47,209 bases of DNA from Eubacterium minutum ATCC 700079 (GCA_003433295.1 CP016202.1:1836732-1883940), one strand, 5' to 3'. Numbered from the stretch's first letter, positions 31,890 through 40,682 are shown. Translations and numbers: made by a program. The notes: generated by a model from the sequence alone, not told the origin.

Positions 31890-31965
31890 TGGTGGGCGCT
31901 ATAGGGCTCGAACCTATGACCCTCTGCTTGTAAGGCAGATGCTCTCCCAGCTGAGCTAAGCGCCC
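31890..31965 (-). tRNA. tRNA-Val (anticodon TAC)
   Basis: Acceptor GGGCGCT/AGCGCCC, discriminator A, encoded CCA. The anticodon loop CTTACAA gives TAC for valine. Confidence 0.95.
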
Positions 31966-31973
31966 GTAAAAAA

Positions 31974-32050
31974 TGGTAGCGGCGAGTGGAGTCGAACCAC
32001 CGACCTTCCGGGTATGAACCGGACGCTCTAGCCAACTAAGCTACACCGCC
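31974..32050 (-). tRNA. tRNA-Met (elongator, anticodon CAT)
   Basis: Acceptor GGCGGTG with CGCCGCT (G-T first pair), discriminator A, CCA encoded. The anticodon loop TTCATAC gives CAT. The 5' end GGCGG and the first pair fit elongator, not initiator, tRNA; a lysidine-modified tRNA-Ile cannot be fully excluded. First gene of the array. Confidence 0.9.
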
Positions 32051-32082
32051 AGACGCAGATTTCCAAAGTCACTGCAGAAGTT

Positions 32083-32111
32083 ATGATAGCAAACAAGATA
32101 GCGTATGTCAA
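32083..32111 (-). promoter_or_regulatory. Strong promoter of the tRNA array
   Basis: On the minus strand TTGACA (32111-32106), 17-bp spacer, TATCAT (32088-32083), about 33 bp before tRNA-Met. Confidence 0.75.
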
Positions 32112-32243
32112 CACTTTTTTTCTAACAGTCTGCGCTTCTTGGAACCCTGTTGTTACGTGCTGATTTATATCTTTTGAAAGCAAATTTACAGTTTACACAA
32201 AATAACAATAAATCGACAAAAACATTATTTCATCTAAATAACA

Positions 32244-32272
32244 TTGTATTTTCATTGCTTTTTTTGTAGAAT
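32244..32272 (+). promoter_or_regulatory. Promoter of the metallophosphoesterase-like gene
   Basis: TTGTAT (32244-32249), 17-bp spacer rich in T, TAGAAT (32267-32272). It lies 39 bp upstream of the ATG. Confidence 0.55.
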
Positions 32273-32311
32273 ATCAATGCTGTCTTTAAAATCATACTAA
32301 GGAGGAATAAA

Positions 32312-33484
32312 ATGCAAATACTCGTTATTATTGCAATTTATACAATCTTATACATATACTCGATTTCACAGATCAACCATTGGTTAAAAACCATATCAAA
32401 GCGCTTACTTCCAAGGTTTATTGCAGACACGATCCTGATCGTTCTCGGTCTGATGCCGGTGGGGGCGGCCTTTATCGGGAAAGGCTCACTCAGGAATGCT
32501 TTGGAAACCAACGGGAACCTCTGGTTCGGATACTTGGTTTATCTTACGGGATTTTTACTCGTTTTCAATGTCTTAAGGTTCATTCTCTGGGTCACAAATC
32601 ACAATAAAAAGGAGAGAACGCATGAAGCGCCGTGGTTGGGGAGTACGGTACTTTGCGTATGTGTTCTGCTTTCGCTTTCGCTCAATGTGTTTGGACATGT
32701 GAATTCACATAAAGTGAGAACTGCCAAGTACAATGTGACGGTGGCAAAGAAGACCACAACCTCGGGGAAACTGAAAATCGTCCTGCTGTCCGATCTGCAG
32801 CTTGGCGCAAACACTTACGTTCAGCAGCTTCGAGCTATGGTGAGAGAGGTGAACAAACAGAAACCCGATACGGTGCTGATCGCCGGAAATACATTTAACA
32901 GCAATTACAGTGCGCTGAAGGAGCCTGAAACTTATATTGAGATACTGAAGCAAATCAAAGCGAAACAGGGAGTCTATGCGGTATACGGAAACAGAGACGC
33001 TGAGCAAACGCTGTTCGCGGGGTTTGCCATGACTGCGGACATTCCGAAACCGAACAGGGAGAAAGTCACAAAATTCATGAAGTCTGCGGGCATTCAGGTT
33101 CTCGACGATATGACGATTTACATAAACGGAGTGCAGATAGTCGGAAGGAAGGACTCGGAGCATACCACCTACGATAAGCCGATGTCGGCGTCTTCTCTTA
33201 TAAGTCCTCTCGACACTCACATGCCTATACTGGTTCTTCAGAGCAAGCCCGGCGATTTCAAAGCCCTGCAGGCCTGCGGGGTGGATCTGGCACTCAGCGG
33301 GCGTACCAGAAACGGTCAGTATTTTCCGTTCAACATAGTTGAGTCCTTGAGATATGAAAATTCATACGGACTTAAGAGCATACACAATGTATATTCCGTC
33401 GTGACCTCGGGAATAGGGTCGAGCGGCGCGCCTATAAGGATAGGAACTCAGAGCGAGATTGCAGTCATAAATTTGCAGTATTGA
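32312..33484 (+). CDS. Membrane-tethered metallophosphoesterase-like protein, probably inactive
   Basis: The 390-residue product has four N-terminal membrane segments (about residues 1-20, 37-57, 70-92, 107-125) and a calcineurin-type domain from residue 154. The order of motifs is that of YkuE/YaeI phosphoesterases, but the metal ligands are replaced. SDLQLG (160-165) has Gln for His, AGNTFN (191-196) has Asn for Asp, and GNRD (226-229) has Arg for His. QSKP (310-313) lacks the His, and SGRTRNGQ (329-336) has Arg for both His of GHTHGGQ. Five motifs changed together imply a pseudoenzyme with a binding or sensing role. AAGGAGG precedes the ATG. It is alone on its strand. Confidence 0.8.
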   Translation: MQILVIIAIYTILYIYSISQINHWLKTISKRLLPRFIADTILIVLGLMPVGAAFIGKGSLRNALETNGNLWFGYLVYLTGFLLVFNVLRFILWVTNHNKKERTHEAPWLGSTVLCVCVLLSLSLNVFGHVNSHKVRTAKYNVTVAKKTTTSGKLKIVLLSDLQLGANTYVQQLRAMVREVNKQKPDTVLIAGNTFNSNYSALKEPETYIEILKQIKAKQGVYAVYGNRDAEQTLFAGFAMTADIPKPNREKVTKFMKSAGIQVLDDMTIYINGVQIVGRKDSEHTTYDKPMSASSLISPLDTHMPILVLQSKPGDFKALQACGVDLALSGRTRNGQYFPFNIVESLRYENSYGLKSIHNVYSVVTSGIGSSGAPIRIGTQSEIAVINLQY

Positions 33485-33506
33485 TCGCATTGAACACAGC
33501 ATATCA

Positions 33507-33567
33507 AAAAAGGCTTGCATCCCAGGGGAACTTCAAACGGAACTGGTTGGGGCTCGCAAGCCTTTTT
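33507..33567 (+). terminator. Bidirectional terminator
   Basis: AAAAAGGCTTGC (33507-33518) and GCAAGCCTTTTT (33556-33567) are perfectly complementary over 12 bp, with further partial pairing (CCCA/TGGG) inside the long loop. A and T runs on both sides serve the convergent genes ending at 33484 (+) and 33589 (-). Confidence 0.8.
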
Positions 33568-33588
33568 GCTGTTTTTCTCTTACGGCAT

Positions 33589-34314
33589 TTACTTTTCAAT
33601 GATAACTTCTCTGCTTCCGGAAGTTATCAAACTTTTGGTCAGGACGCTGGCGCCAAGGTATTTTTGTGCGTTTTCGGCGATCGCATCCATGGCCTTAAGT
33701 ACATCGTTGTGGCGAGCCGGATCGACACTCTCGATAATCATGAACGCATTTTCGGTGTCGTTGGTCAGCATGGTTCTCTGACCGTCTCTCCAGTTCCAGC
33801 ATCTGCAGACAGCCCCTTCGTCATCAAGATAGCAGAGCTCACCGGGAAGCGTGGGATTGTTTTCCTCATCGCCAATCGCAAGGAAACTGTCACCTCCTTC
33901 TTCGCTCACGGTTAGCCGCAGGTCGCCGGCAAAGTGATCTATGTCTTCTCCACCTACAGGTAGCGCACAATTCAGAGATACGGCGTTGTATATGTCCACA
34001 AGCGGATTGATGCCGCCCACATAATTACCTTTTTCCACTCGGGAAAGCAGCGCTTCTATGGATGCGCGGTTCCCTTTCTTTTTTTTGAATTTCTGAAAGG
34101 CTTCTCGCCATACCCCCACGACAGGGTTTTTTGAAAGGGGCGTGGCAGGGATCCATTTGAGAGCTTCCTCATTGGCTTTGGCAAGGTCGTCTCTGATCGC
34201 CTCGCTTTCGGAATAAACCTGCTCGCTGTTATCGACGTTGTTTAAGACAACAATCCCTATTTCGGCTTCCGGGAAAAGCTCCCAAAATGAATCTTCCGCA
34301 ATAAATCTTTTCAT
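33589..34314 (-). CDS. B3/B4 domain protein (tRNA synthetase editing-like)
   Basis: A 241-residue protein resembling the B3/B4 domain of the phenylalanyl-tRNA synthetase beta chain, known as a stand-alone protein in many bacteria. Typical segments are NPVVGVWREAFQKFKKKKGNRASIEALLSRVEKG, INPLVDIYNAVSL, LPVGGEDIDHFAGDLRLTVSEEGG and CRCWNWRDGQRTMLTNDTENA. Stand-alone members are thought to edit or bind mischarged aminoacyl-tRNA, but this is not generally shown. ATG 34314 is chosen over the open upstream frame because GGAG precedes it and the N-terminus MKRFIAEDSFWELFPEAEIG fits. It follows the metal ATPase but may be transcribed separately. Confidence 0.85.
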   Translation of the reverse strand: MKRFIAEDSFWELFPEAEIGIVVLNNVDNSEQVYSESEAIRDDLAKANEEALKWIPATPLSKNPVVGVWREAFQKFKKKKGNRASIEALLSRVEKGNYVGGINPLVDIYNAVSLNCALPVGGEDIDHFAGDLRLTVSEEGGDSFLAIGDEENNPTLPGELCYLDDEGAVCRCWNWRDGQRTMLTNDTENAFMIIESVDPARHNDVLKAMDAIAENAQKYLGASVLTKSLITSGSREVIIEK

Positions 34315-34450
34315 GGTAATACAACTCCATTTCGTTTTGAACTCGCAAATAAATTGATTTTTCACATGATAACACAGATTAGCACTTATAACAACAGAGA
34401 GAAGCACTGAATTTTAGCGCATAAGTATCTCCATTGGCTATCGAACGGCG

Positions 34451-36322
34451 TCATTTGACTTTCAGCATCCTCATGGAGTTGAGCACACACAGTGTGGCAA
34501 CGCCCACATCTGCAAAGACGGCCGCCCACATGTTCGCAAGACCGATAGCACCGAGTGCGAGCACGACAAATTTTATTCCTATGGCGAACACTATGTTTGT
34601 CTTGACTATTGACAGCGTTTTTCTTGCAATGTCGATAACCTTACTTATCTTGTGTATGTCATCGTCCATTATCACTATATCCGCAGCCTCTATTGCGGCA
34701 TCGGAGCCCATGCTCCCCATGGCGAACCCGATGTCAGCTCTTGTGAGCACGGGAGCATCGTTGATCCCGTCTCCGACAAAGCCGAGATACTCGTTTGCCT
34801 TTTCTTTTTTCAAAAGACTTTCCAGCCGCTCCACTTTGTTTTGAGGCAGAAGCTCGGCGTGAGTCTCATCGATGCCGAGTGCTTCGCCGACCTGCTCGGC
34901 AACCGCTCTGCGATCTCCCGTGAGCATAATGCAGGATTTGACTCCCGCCGACTTGACGGAAGCGACAGCATCCGCCATTCCGTCCTTTATAGTGTCCGAT
35001 ATCAGTATGCTCCCCATAAATTTTCCGTTTGCGGCAACATAAACTGCAGTTCCCGCGCCTGTCGCGGGGATGTATTCGATTGAAGCGTAACTCATCAGTT
35101 TTTCATTTCCAAGCAGTATCGGTTTTCCGCCGACGACGGCTTTCACGCCTTTTCCCGGGACTTCCTCGACGTCGGAGACATTTTTCGCATCCGGAGATTT
35201 TCCGTAAGAGTCTTTTATCGACTGCGCGATGGGATGGGTGGAGTAAATCTCCGCAGCCGCCGCAATTTCGAGTAGTTCTTCCGCCGTAATCCCGACAGGG
35301 TTGATCTCCGAAACTTTAAACTCACCCTTCGTGAGCGTGCCGGTTTTATCGAACACTACGCAGGTCATTTTTGCCACAGCCTCGAGATAATTGCCGCCTT
35401 TGACGAGTATACCCGCTTTTGAAGCGGCTCCTATTCCTCCGAAGAAGCCTAACGGCACCGAGATCACAAGCGCGCACGGGCAGGAAATTACCAGAAATAC
35501 GCAGGCTCTTTGCAGCCAGTCGGAGAATGCGCCGCCCCAAAAGATAGGAGGAACGAATGCGAGCAGCGCGGCGCTGACGGTGACAAACGGTGTGTAGACC
35601 TTGGCGAATCTGGTGATAAAATTTTCCATTCGCGCCTTTTTTTCGCCCGCATTTTCGACGAGTTCAAGTATCCTTGAAACTGTCGATTCCTCAAAGTTCC
35701 TGCTCGTTTTTACTTTTAACGGACCTTCTCCGTTAACACATCCACTTATAACTTCTTCGCCCGCGATCGCATGTTTGGGCACAGGTTCGCCGGTAAGCGC
35801 GGAGGTGTCAAGCATTGAGTCGCCTTCGATAACGATTCCGTCGAGAGGGATCCGCTCCCCGGGTTTAATGATTATTGTGCTGCCCGGTTCAACATCGTCC
35901 GGATCCACCTTTTGGATTTCCCCGTCGATTTCAAGATTGGCGTACTCGGGACATATTTCCATGAGTTCTTTTATCGACCCCCGGCTCTTGTTCACCGCAT
36001 AACTCTGGAAAAGTTCTCCGAGCTGATAGAACAGCATCACCGCAAGCGCCTCCGAAAATTCTCTGACGCCAAATGCTCCGAACGTGGCTATTATCATCAG
36101 AAAGTTCTCGTCGAAAACCTGTCCGTGCCTGATATTCTCAGCCGCCCTGAAGAGTACATCGTAGGAAACAAGCAGGTATGGGGGAATATAGAGGATATAC
36201 CCGATCCAAAACTTATCTGCCATGACATCTTCCAAAGCGGTGCGGAGCAGTATTTCAAGCGCGACAAAACAGAGTCCGCCTATCAGAAGTCTTATTAAAT
36301 CTCTTTTTAGCTTAGCGTTCAT
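34451..36322 (-). CDS. cadA: Heavy-metal P1B-type ATPase (CadA/ZntA-like)
   Basis: Exports Zn2+, Cd2+ or Pb2+ across the cytoplasmic membrane using ATP. The 623-residue product has paired N-terminal helices, the actuator TGEPVPK, the metal-binding SCPCALVIS in TM6, the phosphorylation motif DKTGTLTKGE, the HP locus (IYSTHPIAQSI), MLTGDRR and GDGINDAPVLTRADIGFAMG. The CPC with this TM8 region (NIVFAIGIKFVVLALGAIGLANMWAAVFADVG) fits the P1B-2 Zn/Cd group. It lacks the usual N-terminal HMA domain; a separate HMA gene lies 130 bases upstream. ATG 36322 follows AGGAAG. Confidence 0.93.
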   Translation of the reverse strand: MNAKLKRDLIRLLIGGLCFVALEILLRTALEDVMADKFWIGYILYIPPYLLVSYDVLFRAAENIRHGQVFDENFLMIIATFGAFGVREFSEALAVMLFYQLGELFQSYAVNKSRGSIKELMEICPEYANLEIDGEIQKVDPDDVEPGSTIIIKPGERIPLDGIVIEGDSMLDTSALTGEPVPKHAIAGEEVISGCVNGEGPLKVKTSRNFEESTVSRILELVENAGEKKARMENFITRFAKVYTPFVTVSAALLAFVPPIFWGGAFSDWLQRACVFLVISCPCALVISVPLGFFGGIGAASKAGILVKGGNYLEAVAKMTCVVFDKTGTLTKGEFKVSEINPVGITAEELLEIAAAAEIYSTHPIAQSIKDSYGKSPDAKNVSDVEEVPGKGVKAVVGGKPILLGNEKLMSYASIEYIPATGAGTAVYVAANGKFMGSILISDTIKDGMADAVASVKSAGVKSCIMLTGDRRAVAEQVGEALGIDETHAELLPQNKVERLESLLKKEKANEYLGFVGDGINDAPVLTRADIGFAMGSMGSDAAIEAADIVIMDDDIHKISKVIDIARKTLSIVKTNIVFAIGIKFVVLALGAIGLANMWAAVFADVGVATLCVLNSMRMLKVK

Positions 36323-36452
36323 ATTTCTTCCTTTTCTATCGACTGCTACCGACTTTTGTCGACAAATCACGTCTGCCGGCGCTGCAAACTCACATTTTGC
36401 TCAAAATCGCATCTCTGCCGCTGTTGCCCGACATCATCACCTTAGAATCACG

Positions 36453-36671
36453 CTATACTACAATCTTGACGCCTTTTTCGATTTTGTCACAGCATTTCTG
36501 CGCTTCTTCCATTATTTTGTCAAAATTCTCCTCGTCTGCTTCGACGGTCAATTTCTGCATCATGAAATTGATGTTTGCACTTTCTACGCCCGGAATCTTC
36601 TTTATTGCATCTTCCATCTTTGCTGCGCAGTGCGCGCACTGCAACTCGTTCATCTTAAACTTTTTCTTCAT
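36453..36671 (-). CDS. Stand-alone HMA metal-binding protein
   Basis: The 72-residue protein is one heavy-metal-associated ferredoxin-like domain (beta-alpha-beta-beta-alpha-beta). ELQCAHCAAKMEDAIKKIPG holds the CxxC metal site, followed by GVESANINFMMQKLTVEAD. A second Cys pair, KCCDKIE, near the C-terminus may also bind metal. It probably delivers metal to the ATPase, replacing that protein's missing N-terminal domain. AAAGGAACGG precedes the ATG. It lies between the regulator and ATPase genes. Confidence 0.9.
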   Translation of the reverse strand: MKKKFKMNELQCAHCAAKMEDAIKKIPGVESANINFMMQKLTVEADEENFDKIMEEAQKCCDKIEKGVKIVV

Positions 36672-36822
36672 TTTCCGTTCCTTTACCTTTCTTACGATGT
36701 GATGTTTCTTGATACTCTGCTCGATTGAAATTTCCTTTTATACATCCCGCTTCTGATTTCCTCTCTTCTGCGCTCCGGTGTCGGCAGTGCCGTTTGTTTG
36801 ATAATTGACCGCGGCGAAGAAG

Positions 36823-37185
36823 TCATTCAAGCACATGCTCCATGCCGTTGTTTATTATGGTTTCGACATGCCCGTCCGCGATCGAATAGTATACCACTCT
36901 GCCGCTGCGCCTGTTTCTTACGAGGTTGGTCTGTTTTAAGATCCTGAGCTGATGTGAAACAGCCGATTTGGACATTCCCAGAAGCGCGGATATGTCGCAG
37001 ACACACATTTCGTTCCTGATGAGCGCACACAGTATCTTCAGTCTGGTTGAGTCACTGAAGACTTTAAAAGTGTCGGCAAGATCCATCAAAGTGTCTTCGG
37101 CCGGCATGTTTTCCTTTACATCCAGCACCACATCCTCGTGGATCGTGTTGCAATCGCAACTGTACATATTATAATTCTCTTCCAT
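36823..37185 (-). CDS. ArsR/SmtB metal-responsive repressor (CadC-like)
   Basis: A 120-residue winged-helix repressor. ADTFKVFSDSTRLKILCALI starts the core, NEMCVCDISALLGMSKSAVSHQLRILKQTNLV is the DNA-reading helix-turn-helix with the CVC metal motif of CadC, and RRSGRVVYYSIAD is the wing. N-terminal YSCDCN supplies further Cys, as in CadC-type thiolate sites. The C-terminal DGHVETIINNGMEH has the Asp/His pattern of the alpha5 zinc site of SmtB/CzrA. It thus could sense both soft metals and zinc. AAGGAG precedes ATG 37185. It is the first gene of the metal operon and likely self-regulated. Confidence 0.93.
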   Translation of the reverse strand: MEENYNMYSCDCNTIHEDVVLDVKENMPAEDTLMDLADTFKVFSDSTRLKILCALIRNEMCVCDISALLGMSKSAVSHQLRILKQTNLVRNRRSGRVVYYSIADGHVETIINNGMEHVLE

Positions 37186-37315
37186 GTTCGTCTCCTTGCA
37201 ATATGAGCGTGCTTAGCTTACCGCGCTTTTCGGCAGGCGGCGCGAAAAGGAAAGCGGGGCATGCGATGCTCAAAGAATCCGGTTCCGTGAAAGTACGGAA
37301 CGATTGAACAATTGA

Positions 37316-37339
37316 ATAGTTGAATTATTGTTCAACTAT
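37316..37339 (-). promoter_or_regulatory. ArsR/CadC operator
   Basis: ATAGTTGAA (37316-37324) and TTCAACTAT (37331-37339) form a perfect 9-bp inverted repeat with a 6-bp spacer. It is of the TGAA-n6-TTCA type bound by ArsR/SmtB repressors and sits directly downstream of the -10 box. Confidence 0.8.
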
Positions 37340-37367
37340 ATTATATATATTCAAAAACAGATGTCAA
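37340..37367 (-). promoter_or_regulatory. Promoter of the metal operon
   Basis: On the minus strand TTGACA (37367-37362), 16-bp spacer, TATAAT (37345-37340), adjoining the operator. The start would be near 37333, inside the operator. Confidence 0.75.
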
Positions 37368-37450
37368 CAGGAAAAAGCAAAATATTACAAGGAAAATGAA
37401 TAAAAAATTCTCGTATAGGGGAAAACTCTGCGCAAATGCGAAAGAAATAG

Positions 37451-37459
37451 TGATATAAT
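37451..37459 (+). promoter_or_regulatory. Extended -10 promoter before purC
   Basis: TGA-TATAAT (37451-37459) is a perfect extended -10, with no convincing -35. It gives a ~40-nt leader with no visible purine riboswitch. Confidence 0.45.
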
Positions 37460-37505
37460 GAAAAGACATTTGACATATTTTACACGGATTATACGGAGGC
37501 AATCG

Positions 37506-38378
37506 ATGAAAGAATTTAAACCCGTTAAAGAGGGAAAGGTAAGAGAAATTTACGATAACGGCGAGAGTCTTATCATGGTGGCGACGGACAGAATTTCCGC
37601 ATTTGACCACATACTCGGCAATGAGATTACGGGAAAAGGAAAGGTTTTGACACAGCTGTCAAAATTCTGGTTCGATTTAACACGGGACATAGTGCCCAAT
37701 CACATGATTTCGGTGGACAATAACGACATGCCGGAGTTTTTTAAGCAGAAAAAATATGTGGGAAGCAGTATGATCTGCAAAAAACTCAAGATGCTGCCTG
37801 TGGAGTGTATAGTTCGCGGCTACATAACGGGAAGCGGCTGGGCGAGCTATAAGAAGGACGGAACGGTGTGCGGCATAAAGCTGCCGGACGGACTCAGGGA
37901 ATCCGAGAAATTACCGGAACCGATATATACGCCCAGCACAAAGGGAGAAATCGGGGAGCACGACGAAAACATTTCGTTTGATGAGAGCATCAACGTTATA
38001 GAGAAAGAATTCCCCGGAAAAGGAGTGGAGTATGCATCCAAGCTACGCGATTATACGATTGAACTGTATGAGAAGTGCGCGGAATATGCACGCAGGAGAG
38101 GGATCATAATAGCCGATACCAAATTTGAATTTGGACTGGACGAGAACGGAAACGTAATACTCGGGGATGAGATGCTTACTCCCGACAGTTCGAGATTTTG
38201 GCCGCTTGAAGGATATGAGCCGGGGAAATCACAGCCGTCGTACGACAAGCAGTTTGTGCGTGACTGGCTGAAAGAAAACCCGGACAGCGGGTACGTGCTT
38301 CCGGACCGCGTCATAGAAAAGACAATAGACAAATACAAGGAAGCATACGAACTATTGACAGGCGAAGCGTTGAATTAG
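37506..38378 (+). CDS. purC: Phosphoribosylaminoimidazole-succinocarboxamide synthase
   Basis: Joins aspartate to CAIR in purine synthesis using ATP. The 290-residue product has KEGKVREIYDN, MVATDRISAFDHILGNEI, VECIVRGYITGSGWASYKKDG, KLPEPIYTPSTKGEIGEHDENIS, IIADTKFEFGLD, and DEMLTPDSSRFWP. This is the complete SAICAR synthase signature set, in the longer form with the insertion. ATG 37506 follows GGAGG. It stands alone, without other pur genes, in this window. Confidence 0.96.
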   Translation: MKEFKPVKEGKVREIYDNGESLIMVATDRISAFDHILGNEITGKGKVLTQLSKFWFDLTRDIVPNHMISVDNNDMPEFFKQKKYVGSSMICKKLKMLPVECIVRGYITGSGWASYKKDGTVCGIKLPDGLRESEKLPEPIYTPSTKGEIGEHDENISFDESINVIEKEFPGKGVEYASKLRDYTIELYEKCAEYARRRGIIIADTKFEFGLDENGNVILGDEMLTPDSSRFWPLEGYEPGKSQPSYDKQFVRDWLKENPDSGYVLPDRVIEKTIDKYKEAYELLTGEALN

Positions 38379-38623
38379 CGCAAGTTCGACCGACAGCCCG
38401 GGTATGCGTTCTTATGGAGTTTTCCTATGGAGTCTTCTTATGGAATCTAATGATTTGATTATGTTTGTGTGCTGTGTGTAAAGGTAATGTCTTGATTTTC
38501 CCGTCTTTTCCCCATAAAGATTTCCGACATACAACACCGAATACCCCGATGCAGATATTACAATACAAGCACAGTTAACTGTTATAGGACGTTTTACTTC
38601 ATAATCGGAAAGGGGAAACATTT

Positions 38624-39106
38624 ATGAATAGAATAGGGAAAAAAATTGCTAATTCCATCATTGCGGTAGTTGCGATGATTGCGGTCGCTTTCGGATTGGC
38701 TCCGGGCATTACCGGAGATGCTCATGCAGCTTCCGCATCATCCACAAGTGCGGTCACGAAGCAGTCAACGGCTTTAAGTGCTTTGTCGGATTCTGATGAC
38801 ATGGACTCGGATGAAGCCGCAAAACCCGGCAAGATCAAGAAACTGTCGGTTTCTCAAAAAAGTGGAAACAAGAGAGTGTATCTGACATTCAGATGGAGCA
38901 AATCCGGTAATGCGGAAAAGTACGGAGTTTACCTCAAAAAAGCCGGCAAGTGGAAACAAATAAAGACTACGGGGAAAATCAGCTTTAAATATACCGCAAA
39001 ACCCCTGAAAAAGTACACTTTCGGCGTCAGAGGGATAAGAGGTGAAAATATGGGGAAACTTAAAACCATAAAGCTTAAGACCGTTGAGGCGGCCATCCCG
39101 TATTGA
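38624..39106 (+). CDS. Small secreted fibronectin type III-like protein
   Basis: The 160-residue protein has a signal peptide (MNRIGKKIANSIIAVVAMIAVAFG..., cleavage likely after AHA, about residue 36). A serine/threonine and aspartate-rich spacer follows, then a single ~85-residue beta domain starting KPGKIKKLSVSQKSGNKRV. YLTFRWSKSGNAEKYGVYLKK and FKYTAKPLKKYTFGVRGIR match a fibronectin type III sandwich common in clostridial surface proteins. No sortase motif or cell-wall repeat is present, so it is probably released. The ribosome site is AAAGGGGA. The preceding gap (38379-38623) shows only a weak promoter (TTACAA near 38558, TATAGG near 38583). Confidence 0.7.
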   Translation: MNRIGKKIANSIIAVVAMIAVAFGLAPGITGDAHAASASSTSAVTKQSTALSALSDSDDMDSDEAAKPGKIKKLSVSQKSGNKRVYLTFRWSKSGNAEKYGVYLKKAGKWKQIKTTGKISFKYTAKPLKKYTFGVRGIRGENMGKLKTIKLKTVEAAIPY

Positions 39107-39234
39107 TGATCAGGCTTCTGTGAAACATAGATTTACAGGCGAGCATATGTAACAGAGCATAGAAAAATTCAATGCCCTGTACACTGAATATCGCACGGCT
39201 ACTTAATGTGAAACTGTATAACGTGAAAGGGAAA

Positions 39235-39284
39235 AACGCCGTGGCCGGCCGCAAATATCGCGGTCTGCCGCGGTGTTTGATTTT
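39235..39284 (+). terminator. Terminator after the FN3-like gene
   Basis: A long hairpin from 39235 to 39277 (AACGCCGTGGC pairing with GCCGCGGTGTT plus inner GCCGC/GCGG pairs, some G-T) is followed by TGATTTTTA. Confidence 0.65.
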
Positions 39285-39309
39285 TATGTTGCCTTCATAC
39301 ATGTATTTC

Positions 39310-39337
39310 TTGATTTCTTCTGAAGATCCGATATAAT
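39310..39337 (+). promoter_or_regulatory. Promoter of the DUF4143-type ATPase gene
   Basis: TTGATT (39310-39315), 16-bp spacer, TATAAT (39332-39337). Confidence 0.6.
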
Positions 39338-39407
39338 TTATAGTAAAGTAACATCTTTCGCGACGCAAGTATGCGATGATATAAAAAAGGGTGATGAGGT
39401 AATGGCG

Positions 39408-40682
39408 ATGATTAAAAGGGACTTTTATATGGATCGACTCGTCCGCTCGATGTGGAACGGCGAAGTTAAAATAATAACCGGGATTCGAAGATGCGGAAAG
39501 TCGGTGTTGCTCTTTGATTTGTTCTATGATTATCTGACGGAACAGGGGGTAAGTGATGAGCAGGTAATCAGGATATCGCTCGACCGGAGAAGGTTCTACA
39601 AATACAGGAATCCGATAGCTTTGTGTGAATATCTGGAAACATTGTTGCAAAAAAACAAGGATAAAAAATTCTACCTTTTCATCGATGAAGTTCAGATGAC
39701 CTCAACGGCTGTAGATAAGGTGAATGGCGAAATTGAAGTTACCGTTTACGACATGCTTAATGAATTGAAAGCATACAAAAACCTCGATGTTTATGTTACG
39801 GGGAGCAATTCCAAGGGCTTGTCGAGCGATATTGCGACGGAATTCAGGGGGCGCGCGACACAGATACGTGTTCATCCGCTTTCTTTTGACGAATATTATT
39901 CATACACAGGCGGCGATGAACGTAGAGCATTGGACAGTTTCATGCTTTATGGCGGTATGCCGCGTATTTTGTCCATGAAAAGTGAAAAAGATAAGAAGGA
40001 TTACCTTTCTTCTCTTTACGCAGAACTGTATATTAAGGATATCGTGGAGCGAAACGGGGTGGAACGTGAGGATATATTAAATGACGTTTTAAATTTTTTG
40101 GCATCGCAGATAAGTTCCCTGACAAACCCGACCAATATTGCAAATGCGCTGACAAGCGTAAAAAAAGAGAAAGTGAATCCGGCGCTGATAACAAGATATG
40201 TACAGCATGTCATGGATGCTTTTCTGATCCACATGGCTCAAAGATACGATGTTAAGGGAAAAAGCTATTTCAGATATCCCAATAAGTACTACTACACCGA
40301 TATCGGGCTTCGCAATGCGCGATTGAATTACAGGCAGTACGATCCCGGCCACATAATGGAGAATATAATTTATAATGAGCTTGTCAAAAGAGGCTATTCC
40401 GTAGATGTGGGAGTCGTTAATGACAGAAGTGCAAAGCGGAATGTACATAGAGAGATAGACTTTGTCGTAAACGATGCGGACAGGAAGATATATGTTCAAT
40501 CCGCAGTGAGAATGGACACAGAAGCAAAAGCGTCGGCTGAACTCAGACCGTTACTGCTGACTAAGGATTTTTTCAAAAAAATCACAATACGAATGGACAT
40601 ACCGCATAATTATTACGACAATAACGGAATTTTTCATTGCAATCTTATTGACTTTCTGCTCGGCAGAGTGGATTTGTTCTGA
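39408..40682 (+). CDS. AAA_14/DUF4143 family ATPase
   Basis: The 424-residue protein opens MIKRDFYMDRLVRSMWNGEV, then GIRRCGKSVLLFDL (Walker A), KFYLFIDEVQM (Walker B), DVYVTGSNSKGLSSDIATEFRGRATQIRVHPLSF and the DUF4143 part (GGMPRIL, LYAELYIKDIVERNGVE, KYYYTDIGLRNARLNY, ENIIYNELVKRGYSVDVGVV). It ends with a restriction-endonuclease-like fold remnant (EIDFVVNDADRKIYVQSAVRM). These ATPases are common but uncharacterised; some are linked to mobile elements or defence. ATG 39408 has GAGG eight bases upstream; ATG 39402 is too close to it. Confidence 0.88.
   Translation: MIKRDFYMDRLVRSMWNGEVKIITGIRRCGKSVLLFDLFYDYLTEQGVSDEQVIRISLDRRRFYKYRNPIALCEYLETLLQKNKDKKFYLFIDEVQMTSTAVDKVNGEIEVTVYDMLNELKAYKNLDVYVTGSNSKGLSSDIATEFRGRATQIRVHPLSFDEYYSYTGGDERRALDSFMLYGGMPRILSMKSEKDKKDYLSSLYAELYIKDIVERNGVEREDILNDVLNFLASQISSLTNPTNIANALTSVKKEKVNPALITRYVQHVMDAFLIHMAQRYDVKGKSYFRYPNKYYYTDIGLRNARLNYRQYDPGHIMENIIYNELVKRGYSVDVGVVNDRSAKRNVHREIDFVVNDADRKIYVQSAVRMDTEAKASAELRPLLLTKDFFKKITIRMDIPHNYYDNNGIFHCNLIDFLLGRVDLF

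Noticed and set aside
31616-32035. Long frames across the tRNA array
   Set aside because: They translate tRNA genes; the repeated GFEP-like peptides are tRNA T-arm sequence.
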